DNA of 62,040 nt from contig NZ_KB891912.1 in the NCBI RefSeq assembly GCF_000373585.1, positions 1 to 62,040 on the forward strand, given 5' to 3'. The notes beneath the pieces are model-generated. The model worked only from the letters and a program-made list of their open reading frames with translations. It ran no database searches and had not been told where the DNA came from. Source of the stretch: Streptomyces sp. MspMP-M5. GTDB lineage: Bacteria; Actinomycetota; Actinomycetes; Streptomycetales; Streptomycetaceae. Position 1 is the first letter of the stretch. Every line of letters starts with the position of its first letter. Below are positions 1-10,641 of this stretch, in pieces. Both the position numbers and the translations under genes were made by a program.

Positions 1-92
1 GAAGCGCTGACGGCCCACGACCCGCACCGGACCACCCACACCAGCCCCCACCCACCAGCTCCCCACCCACCCACGGGAGGGGACGGGTCGGA

Positions 93-149
93 GGGGCAGG
101 GGGTGTGTCCGGACGTAAAGCGAAGCAGTCCGGACACACCCCCTGCCCC
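93..149. terminator. Long perfect hairpin, terminator-like
   Basis: Positions 93-114 are exactly complementary to 128-149 (22 bp) around a 13-nt loop rich in A and G. The stem is G/C-rich at the base and has TGTCCGGAC near the loop. It could end transcription from upstream of the window or be a dispersed palindromic element. There is no T-run on either side, which is usual for Streptomyces terminators. Confidence 0.55.
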
Positions 150-210
150 GCAGACCCGGCACCGCACCCAACAGCCCCGCGCAGCGGACAACGCCCGCCG
201 CCAGGTGCCA

Positions 211-333
211 CGGCGGGGAACCCGGCAACGTGGGAAGCCAGCCAAGCGCAGCGGACTCGCGCCGCAGGCGCAAAAAGACGAACCCCCGCGGCGGGGAACC
301 CAAAAACGTGGGAGGCAAGCCAAGCGCAGCGGA
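211..333. repeat. 45-nt imperfect direct repeat, two copies
   Basis: Copy one is 211-255 and copy two is 289-333. Both run from CGGCGGGGAACC through ACGTGGGA to AAGCGCAGCGGA with only a few differences. The copies start 78 nt apart. They lie outside any gene and may belong to a family of dispersed intergenic repeats; that is an inference from their form. Confidence 0.6.
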
Positions 334-406
334 ATCGCATTTCGCCGCGCCATCCCCCTACAGCTAACCTCCAGGGAGTCACCTTTCTTACGCAGGAGAA
401 ACTCCC

Positions 407-2110
407 ATGGCCCACGCCGCACAGGTCCAGCGCATGTCCCGCTTGATGTTCAAGACGTTGCGCGACGACCCGGCCGACGCCGAGGTGCTCAGCCACAAGC
501 TCCTGGTGCGGGCCGGCTTCGTGCGCCGCACCGCCGCCGGTGTCTGGTCCTGGCTGCCGCTCGGCAAGAAGGTCCTCGCCAACGTCGAGCGCATCGTGCG
601 CGAGGAGATGGACGCCATCGGCGGCCAGGAGGTCCTGCTGCCGGCCCTGCTGCCGAAGGAGCCCTACGAGGCCACCGGCCGCTGGGAGGAGTACGGTGCC
701 GAGCTCTTCCGCCTCAAGGACCGCAGGGGCGGCGACTACCTCCTCGGCCCCACCCACGAGGAGATCTTCACCCAGCTGGTGAAGGACCAGTGCACGTCCT
801 ACAAGGACCTGCCGGTGATCCTCTACCAGATCCAGACCAAGTACCGCGACGAGGCCCGCCCGCGCGCCGGCATCCTGCGCGGCCGCGAGTTCCAGATGAA
901 GGACTCGTACTCCTTCGACACCGCCGACGAGGGCCTCGCCGCGTCCTACGCCCTGCACCGCGCCGCCTACCAGCGGATCTTCGAGCGGCTCGGCCTCGAC
1001 TACCGCATCTGCGCCGCCATCGCCGGCGCCATGGGCGGCTCCAAGTCCGAGGAGTTCCTGGCCCCGGCCGCGGCCGGCGAGGACGTCTTCGCCGACTGCC
1101 CGCACTGCGACTTCGCCGCCAACACCGAGGCGATCACCTACGAGCTCAAGCCGGCCGACGCCGCCGGTGTGCCCGCGCTCGAGGAGATCCCGACCCCGGA
1201 CACCCCCACCATCGAGACCCTCGCCGCGCACCTCGACGTCCCGGCGTCCGCCACCCTCAAGAACCTGCTGGTGAAGGTCGAGGGGGAGATCGTCGCGATC
1301 GGCGTCCCCGGCGACCGCGAGGTCGACATGGGCAAGGTCGAGGCGCACTTCGCGCCGGCCGCCGTCGAGCTGGTCACCGCCGAGGACTTCGTCGGCCGCG
1401 ACGACCTCGTCCGCGGCTACGTCGGCCCGCAGGGCCTGCAGAAGGTGACGTACCTCGCCGACCCGCGGGTCGCCCCCGGCACCGCGTGGATCACCGGCGC
1501 CAACAAGGAGGGCGTGCACGCCAGGAACGTCGTCGCCGGCCGCGACTTCGAGGTCGACACCTACGTCGACGTCGTGGTCGTCCAGGAGGGCGACCCGTGC
1601 CCGCAGTGCGGCACCGGCCTCAAGCTGGACCGCGCCATCGAGATCGGCCACATCTTCCAGCTGGGCCGCAAGTACGCCGACGCCTTCCAGCTCGACGTGC
1701 TCGGCCAGAACGGCAAGCCGGTCCGCGTGACGATGGGCTCGTACGGCATCGGCGTCTCGCGCGCCGTGGCCGCGCTCGCCGAGCAGCACGCCGACGACAA
1801 GGGCCTGTGCTGGCCGCGCGAGGTGGCCCCGGCCGATGTGCACGTGGTCGCCGCCGGCAAGGCCAAGCAGACCGAACTCGCCCTGGAGATCGGCGAGCAG
1901 CTCGGCGCCGCCGGCCTGCGGGTGCTGGTCGACGACCGGCCCGGCGTCTCGCCCGGCGTGAAGTTCACCGACGCCGAGCTGATCGGTGTGCCGACCATCG
2001 TCGTCGCCGGCCGCCGCGCCGGTGAGGGCGTCGTGGAGGTCAAGGACCGCCGCACCGGCGAGCGCGAGGAGCTGACGGTCGCCGAGGCCGTCGCCCGGCT
2101 CGGCGCCTGA
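407..2110 (+). CDS. proS: Prolyl-tRNA synthetase
   Basis: Charges tRNA-Pro with proline in the cytoplasm. The 567-residue protein is a class II synthetase of the bacterial type. GPTHEE is at residues 114-119, the motif 2 segment RDEARPR at 147-153, and motif 3 GSYGIGVSR at 444-452. Between motifs 2 and 3 is the roughly 180-residue insertion domain that hydrolyses mischarged Ala-tRNA-Pro, with the Lys of SATLKNL in place. The C-terminal part is the anticodon-binding domain. The ATG is preceded by AGGAG at a normal distance. It is transcribed alone and the next gene converges on it. Length and motifs fit the family closely. Confidence 0.97.
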   Translation: MAHAAQVQRMSRLMFKTLRDDPADAEVLSHKLLVRAGFVRRTAAGVWSWLPLGKKVLANVERIVREEMDAIGGQEVLLPALLPKEPYEATGRWEEYGAELFRLKDRRGGDYLLGPTHEEIFTQLVKDQCTSYKDLPVILYQIQTKYRDEARPRAGILRGREFQMKDSYSFDTADEGLAASYALHRAAYQRIFERLGLDYRICAAIAGAMGGSKSEEFLAPAAAGEDVFADCPHCDFAANTEAITYELKPADAAGVPALEEIPTPDTPTIETLAAHLDVPASATLKNLLVKVEGEIVAIGVPGDREVDMGKVEAHFAPAAVELVTAEDFVGRDDLVRGYVGPQGLQKVTYLADPRVAPGTAWITGANKEGVHARNVVAGRDFEVDTYVDVVVVQEGDPCPQCGTGLKLDRAIEIGHIFQLGRKYADAFQLDVLGQNGKPVRVTMGSYGIGVSRAVAALAEQHADDKGLCWPREVAPADVHVVAAGKAKQTELALEIGEQLGAAGLRVLVDDRPGVSPGVKFTDAELIGVPTIVVAGRRAGEGVVEVKDRRTGEREELTVAEAVARLGA

Positions 2111-2191
2111 CCGACGGCGACGGGCCGGCCGGGGCACCCGCCCCGCCGGCCCGCTCCGGCACGCCACCCGGCCCCGGCCGCCCGCGGCCCG

Positions 2192-3100
2192 CTACACGTA
2201 CGCCGCGAACTCCAGCAGCGCCTCGCCCCGCCGCCGGTCGCCCGAGGCCGCCTCGCGCACCCCGGCGCGCACCGCCCGGTACAGCGTCCAGCCGCGCAGC
2301 CGCTCCCGGTCCACGTCCAGCGAGTCGGCCAGTTTCGCCACCCGCCGCCGGGCCGCCGGGGCCGCCCCCGAACCGGCCAGCAGATCCTCGAACCGGTCCA
2401 GCACCAGCCGCGCCAGGTCGTACGCCCGCTCGCCGACCAGCGGCGACGGTCCCACCGTCAGCCACGGCGCCCGCTCCCCGGCCAGCACTTTCCCCTGCCG
2501 GAACGCCCCGTGCAGCAGGTACTCCTCCGCCGCCCCGGCCGGCAGCGTCCGCCCCAGCTCCAGCGCCTCGTCCAGCAGCGGCCCGGCGCCCGCCGGCTCG
2601 CCGGCCGCCAAGAGCCGCTCCGCGTCCGCCGCGGTCCGCTCCGCCACCGTCGCGAACGGATGCCCCGCCGGCGGCGCCACCCACAGCCGCCGCACCGTGC
2701 CGGCCGCCTCCAGCAGCGCCCTGGCCTCCGGCAGCGACCGCAGCGACACCGACCCCTGCAGCCGCTCCAACAGCAGTGCGCCGCCCGCCTCGTCGGCCCG
2801 CAGCAGCCGCACCGCGCCCCAGCCGTCCCAGGTCCGCAGCGCCGCCGCCTCCTGCGCCGCGGCCCGCCCCGGCACCGGGAACTTCAGCACCGCCGGCGAC
2901 CCGTCCGACTGCCGCACGAACGCCACCAGACTGCTGCGGCCGCCCGGGGCGTGCACCCGCTCCAGCGTCAACTCCCAGTCCGCCAGCCGCTGTTGGGCCA
3001 GTTCCGGCAGCGCCTCCAGCCAGGCCCGGACGGGACCCTCCGCAGCGCCGCCGAGTGCGGTCAGCAGCCGTTGCGGCGGTTCGATGGGTGCCGTTGCCAT
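2192..3100 (-). CDS. Aminoglycoside phosphotransferase-fold protein lacking the catalytic Asp
   Basis: The 302-residue protein follows the streptomycin 6-phosphotransferase (APH(6)) pattern: an ATP-lobe Lys in AVLKF (about residue 73), a hydrophobic core, and a segment at 195-230 that aligns with the brenner/catalytic loop and Mg-binding motif. In active enzymes that loop reads LHGD..P.N and is followed by DPKPLVGD. Here it reads LHGAFRQGKVL (197-199 is HGA) and GPSPLVGE. The catalytic Asp, the loop Asn and the Mg-binding Asp are therefore all replaced. It is probably a pseudokinase or binding protein rather than a resistance enzyme. It is the last gene of a leftward trio with the DUF4439 and lipoprotein genes. 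The ATG has AAGGA upstream. Confidence 0.75.
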   Translation of the reverse strand: MATAPIEPPQRLLTALGGAAEGPVRAWLEALPELAQQRLADWELTLERVHAPGGRSSLVAFVRQSDGSPAVLKFPVPGRAAAQEAAALRTWDGWGAVRLLRADEAGGALLLERLQGSVSLRSLPEARALLEAAGTVRRLWVAPPAGHPFATVAERTAADAERLLAAGEPAGAGPLLDEALELGRTLPAGAAEEYLLHGAFRQGKVLAGERAPWLTVGPSPLVGERAYDLARLVLDRFEDLLAGSGAAPAARRRVAKLADSLDVDRERLRGWTLYRAVRAGVREAASGDRRRGEALLEFAAYV

Positions 3101-3164
3101 GCCTGAGCTGTCCTTGTCGTGGGGAGTTGCCGGGTGGGGGAGTGGCCGCCGGGCGGCCGGTCGT

Positions 3165-3668
3165 TCAGAGCGCGTCGGCGTCGGTGCCCGCGGTCCCCGA
3201 CGCGGTGGGCGCCGCGGCCCGCTCCACGAGCCCAGGGAAGGCTACGCCGCTGCCCCGCCAGCGCACCGCCCGCACCGCGGCCTCGCGCAGCGCGGCCGCC
3301 GCCTCCGTGCGGTGCGCCCCGCCGGCGGCCCGTACGAGGTCCGCGTAGACGGCCGCCACCCGGTCCTCCAGCTCCGCGGCCAGCCGCACCGCGGCGTCCG
3401 CGTCCGGCACCGGGAACGGCAGCTCGTAGGCGGCGGCCGAAGCCTGTGGTGTGCCGCCGAGGTCCCGCACGGCGCGGCGCAGCGCGTCCCGCCGCGCCCG
3501 GTGCGCGTCGTAGGCGCCCTGCGCCTCGGTCCGGCGCCCGGCCCCGATCCGCCCGCCGACCACGCCGTACCCGTACACCGCGGCGTGCTCGGCCGCCAGC
3601 GCGGCCTGCGTCGCGGTCAACTCGTCCCCGCCGCGCGCTCCGTCGCGCCGCGCGTGTGTCGTCGTCAT
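3165..3668 (-). CDS. DUF4439 ferritin-like protein
   Basis: The 167-residue, mostly helical protein contains ALAAEHAAVYGYGVVGGR near the start, followed by helices rich in Ala, Arg and Glu. That is the pattern of the DUF4439 ferritin-like four-helix family found in actinobacteria. The family is expected to fold as a helical bundle; whether it binds metal is not shown, and only a few of the usual Glu/His ligands can be seen. The start ATG at 3668 has AGGAG 8 nt upstream. Longer upstream reading in this frame is a shadow of rimP and the lipoprotein gene. The lipoprotein gene ends 32 nt upstream, so the two are probably co-transcribed. Confidence 0.8.
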   Translation of the reverse strand: MTTTHARRDGARGGDELTATQAALAAEHAAVYGYGVVGGRIGAGRRTEAQGAYDAHRARRDALRRAVRDLGGTPQASAAAYELPFPVPDADAAVRLAAELEDRVAAVYADLVRAAGGAHRTEAAAALREAAVRAVRWRGSGVAFPGLVERAAAPTASGTAGTDADAL

Positions 3669-3700
3669 CGCCCGCTCCTGTTCTCTCGCACGGCGCCCGT

Positions 3701-4219
3701 TCATTCCGCCTGGGCCAGCAGGTACGCGTGGACCGCCCCGGCCGCCGCGACGGAGGCCAGCAGCCGGGCCAGTTCGGGCGGCGCGGACACCAGCGCCGCC
3801 GCGCGGGCGTCGGCCAGCGTCCGTTCCGCCTCGGCGAGCGCCGAACGGGCGCCGCGCTCGTCGGCCGGTACGCGGGGCGCGTCCGCCCCGTGCGCGGTAC
3901 CGGCGGCGGGTGCGGACGCGGAGGCGGCAGTGGAAGGCCCGTCGGAGGCGAACGCCCCGGCGTGGCGGGCGACTTCGGCCCGCAGCGGCCGCAGCCGCGC
4001 GCCCAGTTCCGGATGGGCCGCGAGCGTCGCGTCGTACCGCGCGAGCAGCGCCGTGCTGTCCCGGGCCGCCTGCTTGCGCACCCGTTCGGCGGCCGCCGAA
4101 CGCTCGGCCGCCCTCGGGTCGGGCCGGGCGCCGTCGGCGCATCCGGCGAGCAGTGCCGCGCCCCCCAGGGCGGTGCCGGCCAGCAGGGTCGTTCTGCGTG
4201 TGAGCGCCACTTTCGGCAC
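3701..4219 (-). CDS. Secreted lipoprotein, probably ferritin-like
   Basis: The protein begins with a basic n-region (TRR), a hydrophobic run and the lipobox LAGC, so it should be exported and lipid-anchored on the outer face of the membrane. The rest, about 140 residues, is Ala/Arg-rich helix with no recognised catalytic motif. The ending ELARLLASVAAAGAVHAYL resembles helices of ferritin-like bundles. The chosen GTG start (172 residues) follows GGGAAG at a good distance. A GTG 33 nt further upstream (4252) would add 11 residues without a clear binding site. It is first in the operon with the DUF4439 and phosphotransferase-like genes and is divergent from rimP. Confidence 0.7.
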   Translation of the reverse strand: MPKVALTRRTTLLAGTALGGAALLAGCADGARPDPRAAERSAAAERVRKQAARDSTALLARYDATLAAHPELGARLRPLRAEVARHAGAFASDGPSTAASASAPAAGTAHGADAPRVPADERGARSALAEAERTLADARAAALVSAPPELARLLASVAAAGAVHAYLLAQAE

Positions 4220-4370
4220 GTTGCACTTCCCGGGGTCTTCCGTCGTGATCACCGCAGGCGAGCGTATCCGTGCCCACCCGCCGAATCGTCAGTACCCCGC
4301 CGGAACCGATAGGCTTTGACCCGACACGCGACCTAACCACAACAGCACACGCGGCCGAGGAGTCACCCGG

Positions 4371-4949
4371 ATGAGCACCACCCAGAGCGAGAGGCTGCGC
4401 GGACTGCTTGAACCGCTCGTCGCCGCGCGAGACCTGGATCTGGAAGAGATCGAGGTGACACCGGCCGGCAGGAGCCGTGTGCTGAGGATCGTGGTCGACT
4501 CCGACGCGGGCGTCCAGCTCGACGAGTGCGCCGCGCTGAGCCGCGAGGCGTCCGAGGTTCTGGACGACACCGACGCGATGGGCGGCGCCCCGTACACCCT
4601 CGAGGTCACCTCGCCGGGCGCCGACCGGCCGCTGACCGAGCCGCGGCACTACCGCCGCGCCGTCGGCCGCCTGATCAAGGCCCGCCTCCACGAGGGCGGC
4701 GACCTGGTCGCCCGGATCGTCGCCACCGACGACACCGGCCTCGACCTGGAGGTACCGGGCGTCAAGGGCCGCAAGCCGACCGCCCGCCGGGTCGCGTTCG
4801 ACGAGATCGCCAAGGCCCGCGTCGAGCTGGAGTTCAACCCCAGGCCCGCCCGCCCCGCCGGCGACGAGGCACCGCAGAGCAGCGACCACCTGCGGAACAG
4901 CGCAGACACCGAGAACGACGTAAACGACGAGAACAAGGAGGAGGCGTAG
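4371..4949 (+). CDS. rimP: Ribosome maturation factor RimP
   Basis: RimP helps assemble the 30S ribosomal subunit. The 192-residue protein has the N-terminal alpha/beta domain (LEEIEV, then RVLRIVVDSD) and the YTLEVTSPGADRPL segment that marks the family, followed by the SH3-like C-terminal domain ending in KARVELEFNP. An acidic Asn/Glu-rich tail of about 35 residues follows. The ATG is preceded by GAGGAG. The stop codon is 2 nt from the nusA start, so the two are translationally linked. It is the first gene of the classic rimP-nusA-infB run. Confidence 0.95.
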   Translation: MSTTQSERLRGLLEPLVAARDLDLEEIEVTPAGRSRVLRIVVDSDAGVQLDECAALSREASEVLDDTDAMGGAPYTLEVTSPGADRPLTEPRHYRRAVGRLIKARLHEGGDLVARIVATDDTGLDLEVPGVKGRKPTARRVAFDEIAKARVELEFNPRPARPAGDEAPQSSDHLRNSADTENDVNDENKEEA

Positions 4950-4951
4950 CC

Positions 4952-5953
4952 GTGGACATCGACATGAGTGCCCTGCGGGGTCTGGTGCGGGAGAAGGAGA
5001 TCTCGTTCGACCTGCTGGTCGAGGCGATCGAGTCGGCCCTCCTCATCGCATACCACCGCACCGAGGGCAGCCGCCGCCGGGCGCGGGTGGAGCTGGACCG
5101 CAACACCGGCCATGTGACGGTGTGGGCGAAGGAGAACGCCGAGGATCTCGCCGACCTGGAGGAGGGTGCCGAGCCGCGCGAGTTCGACGACACCCCGTCC
5201 GGCTTCGGGCGCATCGCGGCGACCACCGCCAAGCAGGTCATCCTGCAGCGGCTGCGGGACGCCGAGGAGGAGATCACCTTCGGCGAGTACGCCGGACGGG
5301 AGGGCGATGTCGTCACCGGCGTCGTCCAGCAGGGCAAGGACCCCAAGAACGTCCTGGTCGACATCGGCCGGCTGGAGGCCATCCTGCCGGTGCAGGAGCA
5401 GGTCCCGGGCGAGGAGTACACCCACGGCACCCGGCTGCGCTCGTACGTCGTCCGGGTCGTCAAGGGCGTCCGCGGCCCCTCGGTCACCCTCTCGCGCACC
5501 CATCCCAATCTGGTGAAGAAGCTGTTCGCCATGGAGGTGCCGGAGATCGCCGACGGTTCGGTGGAGATCGCCGCCATCGCCCGCGAGGCCGGCCACCGCA
5601 CGAAGATCGCGGTGCGGTCCGCGCGCTCGGGGCTGAACGCCAAGGGCGCCTGCATCGGCCCGATGGGCGGCCGGGTGCGGGCCGTGATGGCCGAGCTCAA
5701 CGGCGAGAAGATCGACATCGTGGACTGGTCGGACGACCCGGCCGAGCTGGTGGCCAACGCGCTGTCCCCGGCCCGGGTCAGCAAGGTCGAGGTGGTGGAC
5801 CTGTCGGCGCGCTCGGCGCGGGTGACGGTCCCCGACTACCAGCTGTCGCTGGCCATCGGCAAGGAAGGGCAGAACGCCCGGCTCGCGGCGCGGCTGACCG
5901 GCTGGCGGATCGACATCCGCCCGGACACCGAGCACGCGCCGGCGCAGGGCTGA
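4952..5953 (+). CDS. nusA: Transcription factor NusA
   Basis: NusA binds RNA polymerase and affects pausing, termination and rRNA antitermination. The GTG start gives 333 residues, the short form usual in actinobacteria with no C-terminal acidic repeats. Order of domains: the polymerase-binding N-terminal domain (MSALRGLVREKEISFD), S1 domain around 130-200 (GDVVTGVVQQGKDPKNVLVD), then two KH domains, the first with NAKGACIGPMGGRV and the second with SLAIGKEGQNARLAARL. GGAGGAG upstream overlaps the end of rimP. Its partner sites, boxA-like rRNA leader sequences, occur at the far right end of this window. Confidence 0.96.
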   Translation: MDIDMSALRGLVREKEISFDLLVEAIESALLIAYHRTEGSRRRARVELDRNTGHVTVWAKENAEDLADLEEGAEPREFDDTPSGFGRIAATTAKQVILQRLRDAEEEITFGEYAGREGDVVTGVVQQGKDPKNVLVDIGRLEAILPVQEQVPGEEYTHGTRLRSYVVRVVKGVRGPSVTLSRTHPNLVKKLFAMEVPEIADGSVEIAAIAREAGHRTKIAVRSARSGLNAKGACIGPMGGRVRAVMAELNGEKIDIVDWSDDPAELVANALSPARVSKVEVVDLSARSARVTVPDYQLSLAIGKEGQNARLAARLTGWRIDIRPDTEHAPAQG

Positions 5954-6082
5954 GCCACCGGCGGACGGGGCCGCGGCGCACGAAAAGAAGTGGTGCCGCG
6001 GCGCCCCGCGGGGAATTCTTGAGGAGCGGACCGGGCTTTACCCCATCGGGGTGGAGTGGCCGCGGGGAGGTAGACTTAAGCA

Positions 6083-6361
6083 GTGTCTGGCCGGACGCAT
6101 GCCCGCGCATGCCCTGAGCGCACATGTCTGGGTTGCCGGGAGCGAGCGGCCAAGGGCGATTTGCTGCGCATCGTGGTGATCGAGGGCGAGTGTGTCCCCG
6201 ATCCTCGCGGTACGCTGCCCGGCCGGGGTGCTTATGTGCACCGGACACTGGTCTGCCTCGACCTGGCGGTTCGCCGCCGGGCGTTCCCCCGGGCCTACCG
6301 GGGCCGCGGCCCGTTCGAAACGGCGGAGTTGCGCCGGTTCGTCGAAGGGGGCGCGCGTTGA
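6083..6361 (+). CDS. rnpM: YlxR/RnpM RNA-binding protein (DUF448)
   Basis: The 92-residue basic protein has the YlxR signature: ERTCLGCRERAAKGDLLRIV near the start, DPRGTLPGRGAYVH in the middle and RAFPRA before the end. The family binds RNA and in Firmicutes has been reported to bind and tune RNase P. The GTG start follows GGGGAGG at a rather long spacing of about 12 nt. No better start is seen. It sits in its usual place between nusA and infB. The two Cys of CLGC are conserved in the family. Confidence 0.9.
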   Translation: MSGRTHARACPERTCLGCRERAAKGDLLRIVVIEGECVPDPRGTLPGRGAYVHRTLVCLDLAVRRRAFPRAYRGRGPFETAELRRFVEGGAR

Positions 6362-6456
6362 GCAGCCGTGATGGCAAGAACGCACAGCAAGAAACGCACA
6401 GCGCACGGAAAACCGTGCGGTCAGGTACCTCGCGAGTCGGAAGTAGGTCGAGATTG

Positions 6457-6526
6457 CGATGAGCACTCGATGAGTACGCGATGAGTACGCCCATGAAGTA
6501 GCGACGGTCCGGTGGACACCCGGACC
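6457..6526 (+). promoter_or_regulatory. infB leader: three overlapping mini-ORFs and a hairpin
   Basis: Three tandem 11-nt repeats (6457-6489) each contain ATGAG. They form three tiny reading frames: 6459-6473 (Met-Ser-Thr-Arg-stop), 6470-6484 (Met-Ser-Thr-Arg-stop) and 6481-6501 (Met-Ser-Thr-Pro-Met-Lys-stop). Each stop overlaps the next start as ATGA. Five bases after the last stop comes a 7-bp hairpin, 6506-6512 with 6520-6526, ending 3 nt before the infB ribosome binding site. A ribosome on the last stop would cover the hairpin. A translational control leader is inferred; no experiment is known to me. Confidence 0.55.
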
Positions 6527-6539
6527 TAGAAGGAGCGAA

Positions 6540-9626
<3,087 letters not shown>

Positions 9627-9823
9627 TGTGTCGCAGCCCGCGCGTAGCGCGGTCCACCAGGGGTGGTGGCCGGGCGACGGGCGGGCGTTCCGGGGCCGGT
9701 CGGCGGAGAAATTTCCGTCGATCGGCCCCGGCCGTTGCGTGTACGGTTCGAATTGACACCCACGCCCCCGGCCGACGCCGGGCGGCGCCCCCAAGGCCCC
9801 ACGGGTGGCTTGACCCGTCTTGC
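9627..9823 (+). terminator. Tandem small hairpins after infB
   Basis: Immediately after infB are two short perfect stem-loops: 9638-9643 with 9647-9652 (loop GTA) and 9654-9659 with 9664-9669 (loop GGGG). They look like a weak or partial terminator before the DUF503 gene. The rest of the gap shows no gene and no clear promoter. Confidence 0.4.
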
Positions 9824-10117
9824 ATGTACGTAGGGACACTGTCCTTCGACCTGCTTCTCGGCGACGTACGGTCGCTGAAGGAGAAGCGTTCCGTCGTCCG
9901 CCCGATCGTCGCCGAGCTGCACCGCAAGTACGCGGTGAGCGTCGCGGAGGTGGGGGACCAGGACCTGTACCGCAGGGCCCGTATCGGCCTGGCGGTGGTG
10001 TCCGGGAATGCCGGACACCTGACGGAGGTCATGGACCGCTGCGAGCGCCTGGTCGCCGCACGGCCCGAGGTGGAGCTGCTGTCCGTACGCCGGCGGCTGC
10101 ACGGCGACGACGACTGA
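9824..10117 (+). CDS. DUF503 (YlxP-like) small protein
   Basis: The 97-residue protein starts MYVGTLSFDLLLGDVRSLKEKRSVVRP and has the pattern of the YlxP/DUF503 family, a ferredoxin-like fold usually found between infB and rbfA. Its role is not established; its place suggests ribosome maturation. The ATG was chosen because family members begin at this point. The ribosome binding site is poor, and the longer open frame upstream is not family-like. The rbfA gene starts 68 nt downstream. Confidence 0.88.
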   Translation: MYVGTLSFDLLLGDVRSLKEKRSVVRPIVAELHRKYAVSVAEVGDQDLYRRARIGLAVVSGNAGHLTEVMDRCERLVAARPEVELLSVRRRLHGDDD

Positions 10118-10185
10118 CCCGGGCGACCGGGCAGGTCATCGCCGGTGGAAGCACAATTGTGGAAGATTCAGAAGGAGACGGACCA

Positions 10186-10641
10186 GTGGCCGACAATGCG
10201 CGGGCGAAGAAGCTGGCGGACCTCATCCGGGAAGTGGTCGCGCAGAAGCTGCAGCGCGGAATCAAGGACCCGCGGCTCGGCACGCATGTGACCATCACCG
10301 ACACCCGGGTCACCGGCGACCTGCGGGAGGCGACGGTCTTCTACACGGTCTACGGAGACGACGAGGACCGTGCCAGCGCCGCCGCCGGGCTGGAGAGCGC
10401 CAAGGGCGTGCTCCGTTCCGCGGTCGGTGCGGCGGCCGGCACCAAGTTCACGCCGACGCTGAGCTTCGTCGCGGACGCCCTGCCGGAGAACGCCAAGACG
10501 ATCGAGGACCTGCTCGACCGGGCCCGCGCCTCGGACGCCGAGGTACGCGCGGCCTCCTCGGGCGCCGCGTACGCCGGTGAAGCGGACCCGTACCGCAAGC
10601 CGGGCAGCGACGAGGACGACGAGGGCGCAGCGGCAGAATGA
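10186..10641 (+). CDS. rbfA: Ribosome-binding factor A
   Basis: RbfA is a KH-fold factor that matures the 5' end of 16S rRNA in the 30S subunit. The GTG start, preceded by GAAGGAG, gives 151 residues. The family core is clear: ARAKKLADLIREVVAQKL, then VTITDTRVTGDLREATVFYTV and LRSAVG. Residues after about 120 form an acidic tail ending in DEDDEGAAAE. Its stop overlaps the truB start (ATGA), so the two are translationally coupled. Confidence 0.95.
   Translation: MADNARAKKLADLIREVVAQKLQRGIKDPRLGTHVTITDTRVTGDLREATVFYTVYGDDEDRASAAAGLESAKGVLRSAVGAAAGTKFTPTLSFVADALPENAKTIEDLLDRARASDAEVRAASSGAAYAGEADPYRKPGSDEDDEGAAAE

Larger units (their letters stand above)
1..406. other. Gene-free leader before proS with hairpin and repeats
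   Basis: No convincing gene lies here. Reading frames that look open are low-complexity, have no ribosome binding site and run into proS. The stretch holds a 22-bp perfect hairpin and a 45-nt imperfect direct repeat, listed separately. The last 60 bases before proS look like an ordinary 5' leader ending in AGGAG. No canonical promoter could be picked out with confidence. Confidence 0.6.

Noticed and set aside
105..446. Open frame with repeated TWEASQAQR units before proS
   Set aside because: The protein repeat only reflects the DNA direct repeat; no binding site and it overlaps proS.
2192..3100. Antibiotic resistance gene (aminoglycoside phosphotransferase)
   Set aside because: Catalytic and metal-binding Asp residues are missing, so resistance activity is unlikely.
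6457..6489. Tandem 11-nt repeats as a possible CRISPR or mobile element footprint
   Set aside because: Units are too short and contiguous without spacers; the mini-ORF interpretation fits better.
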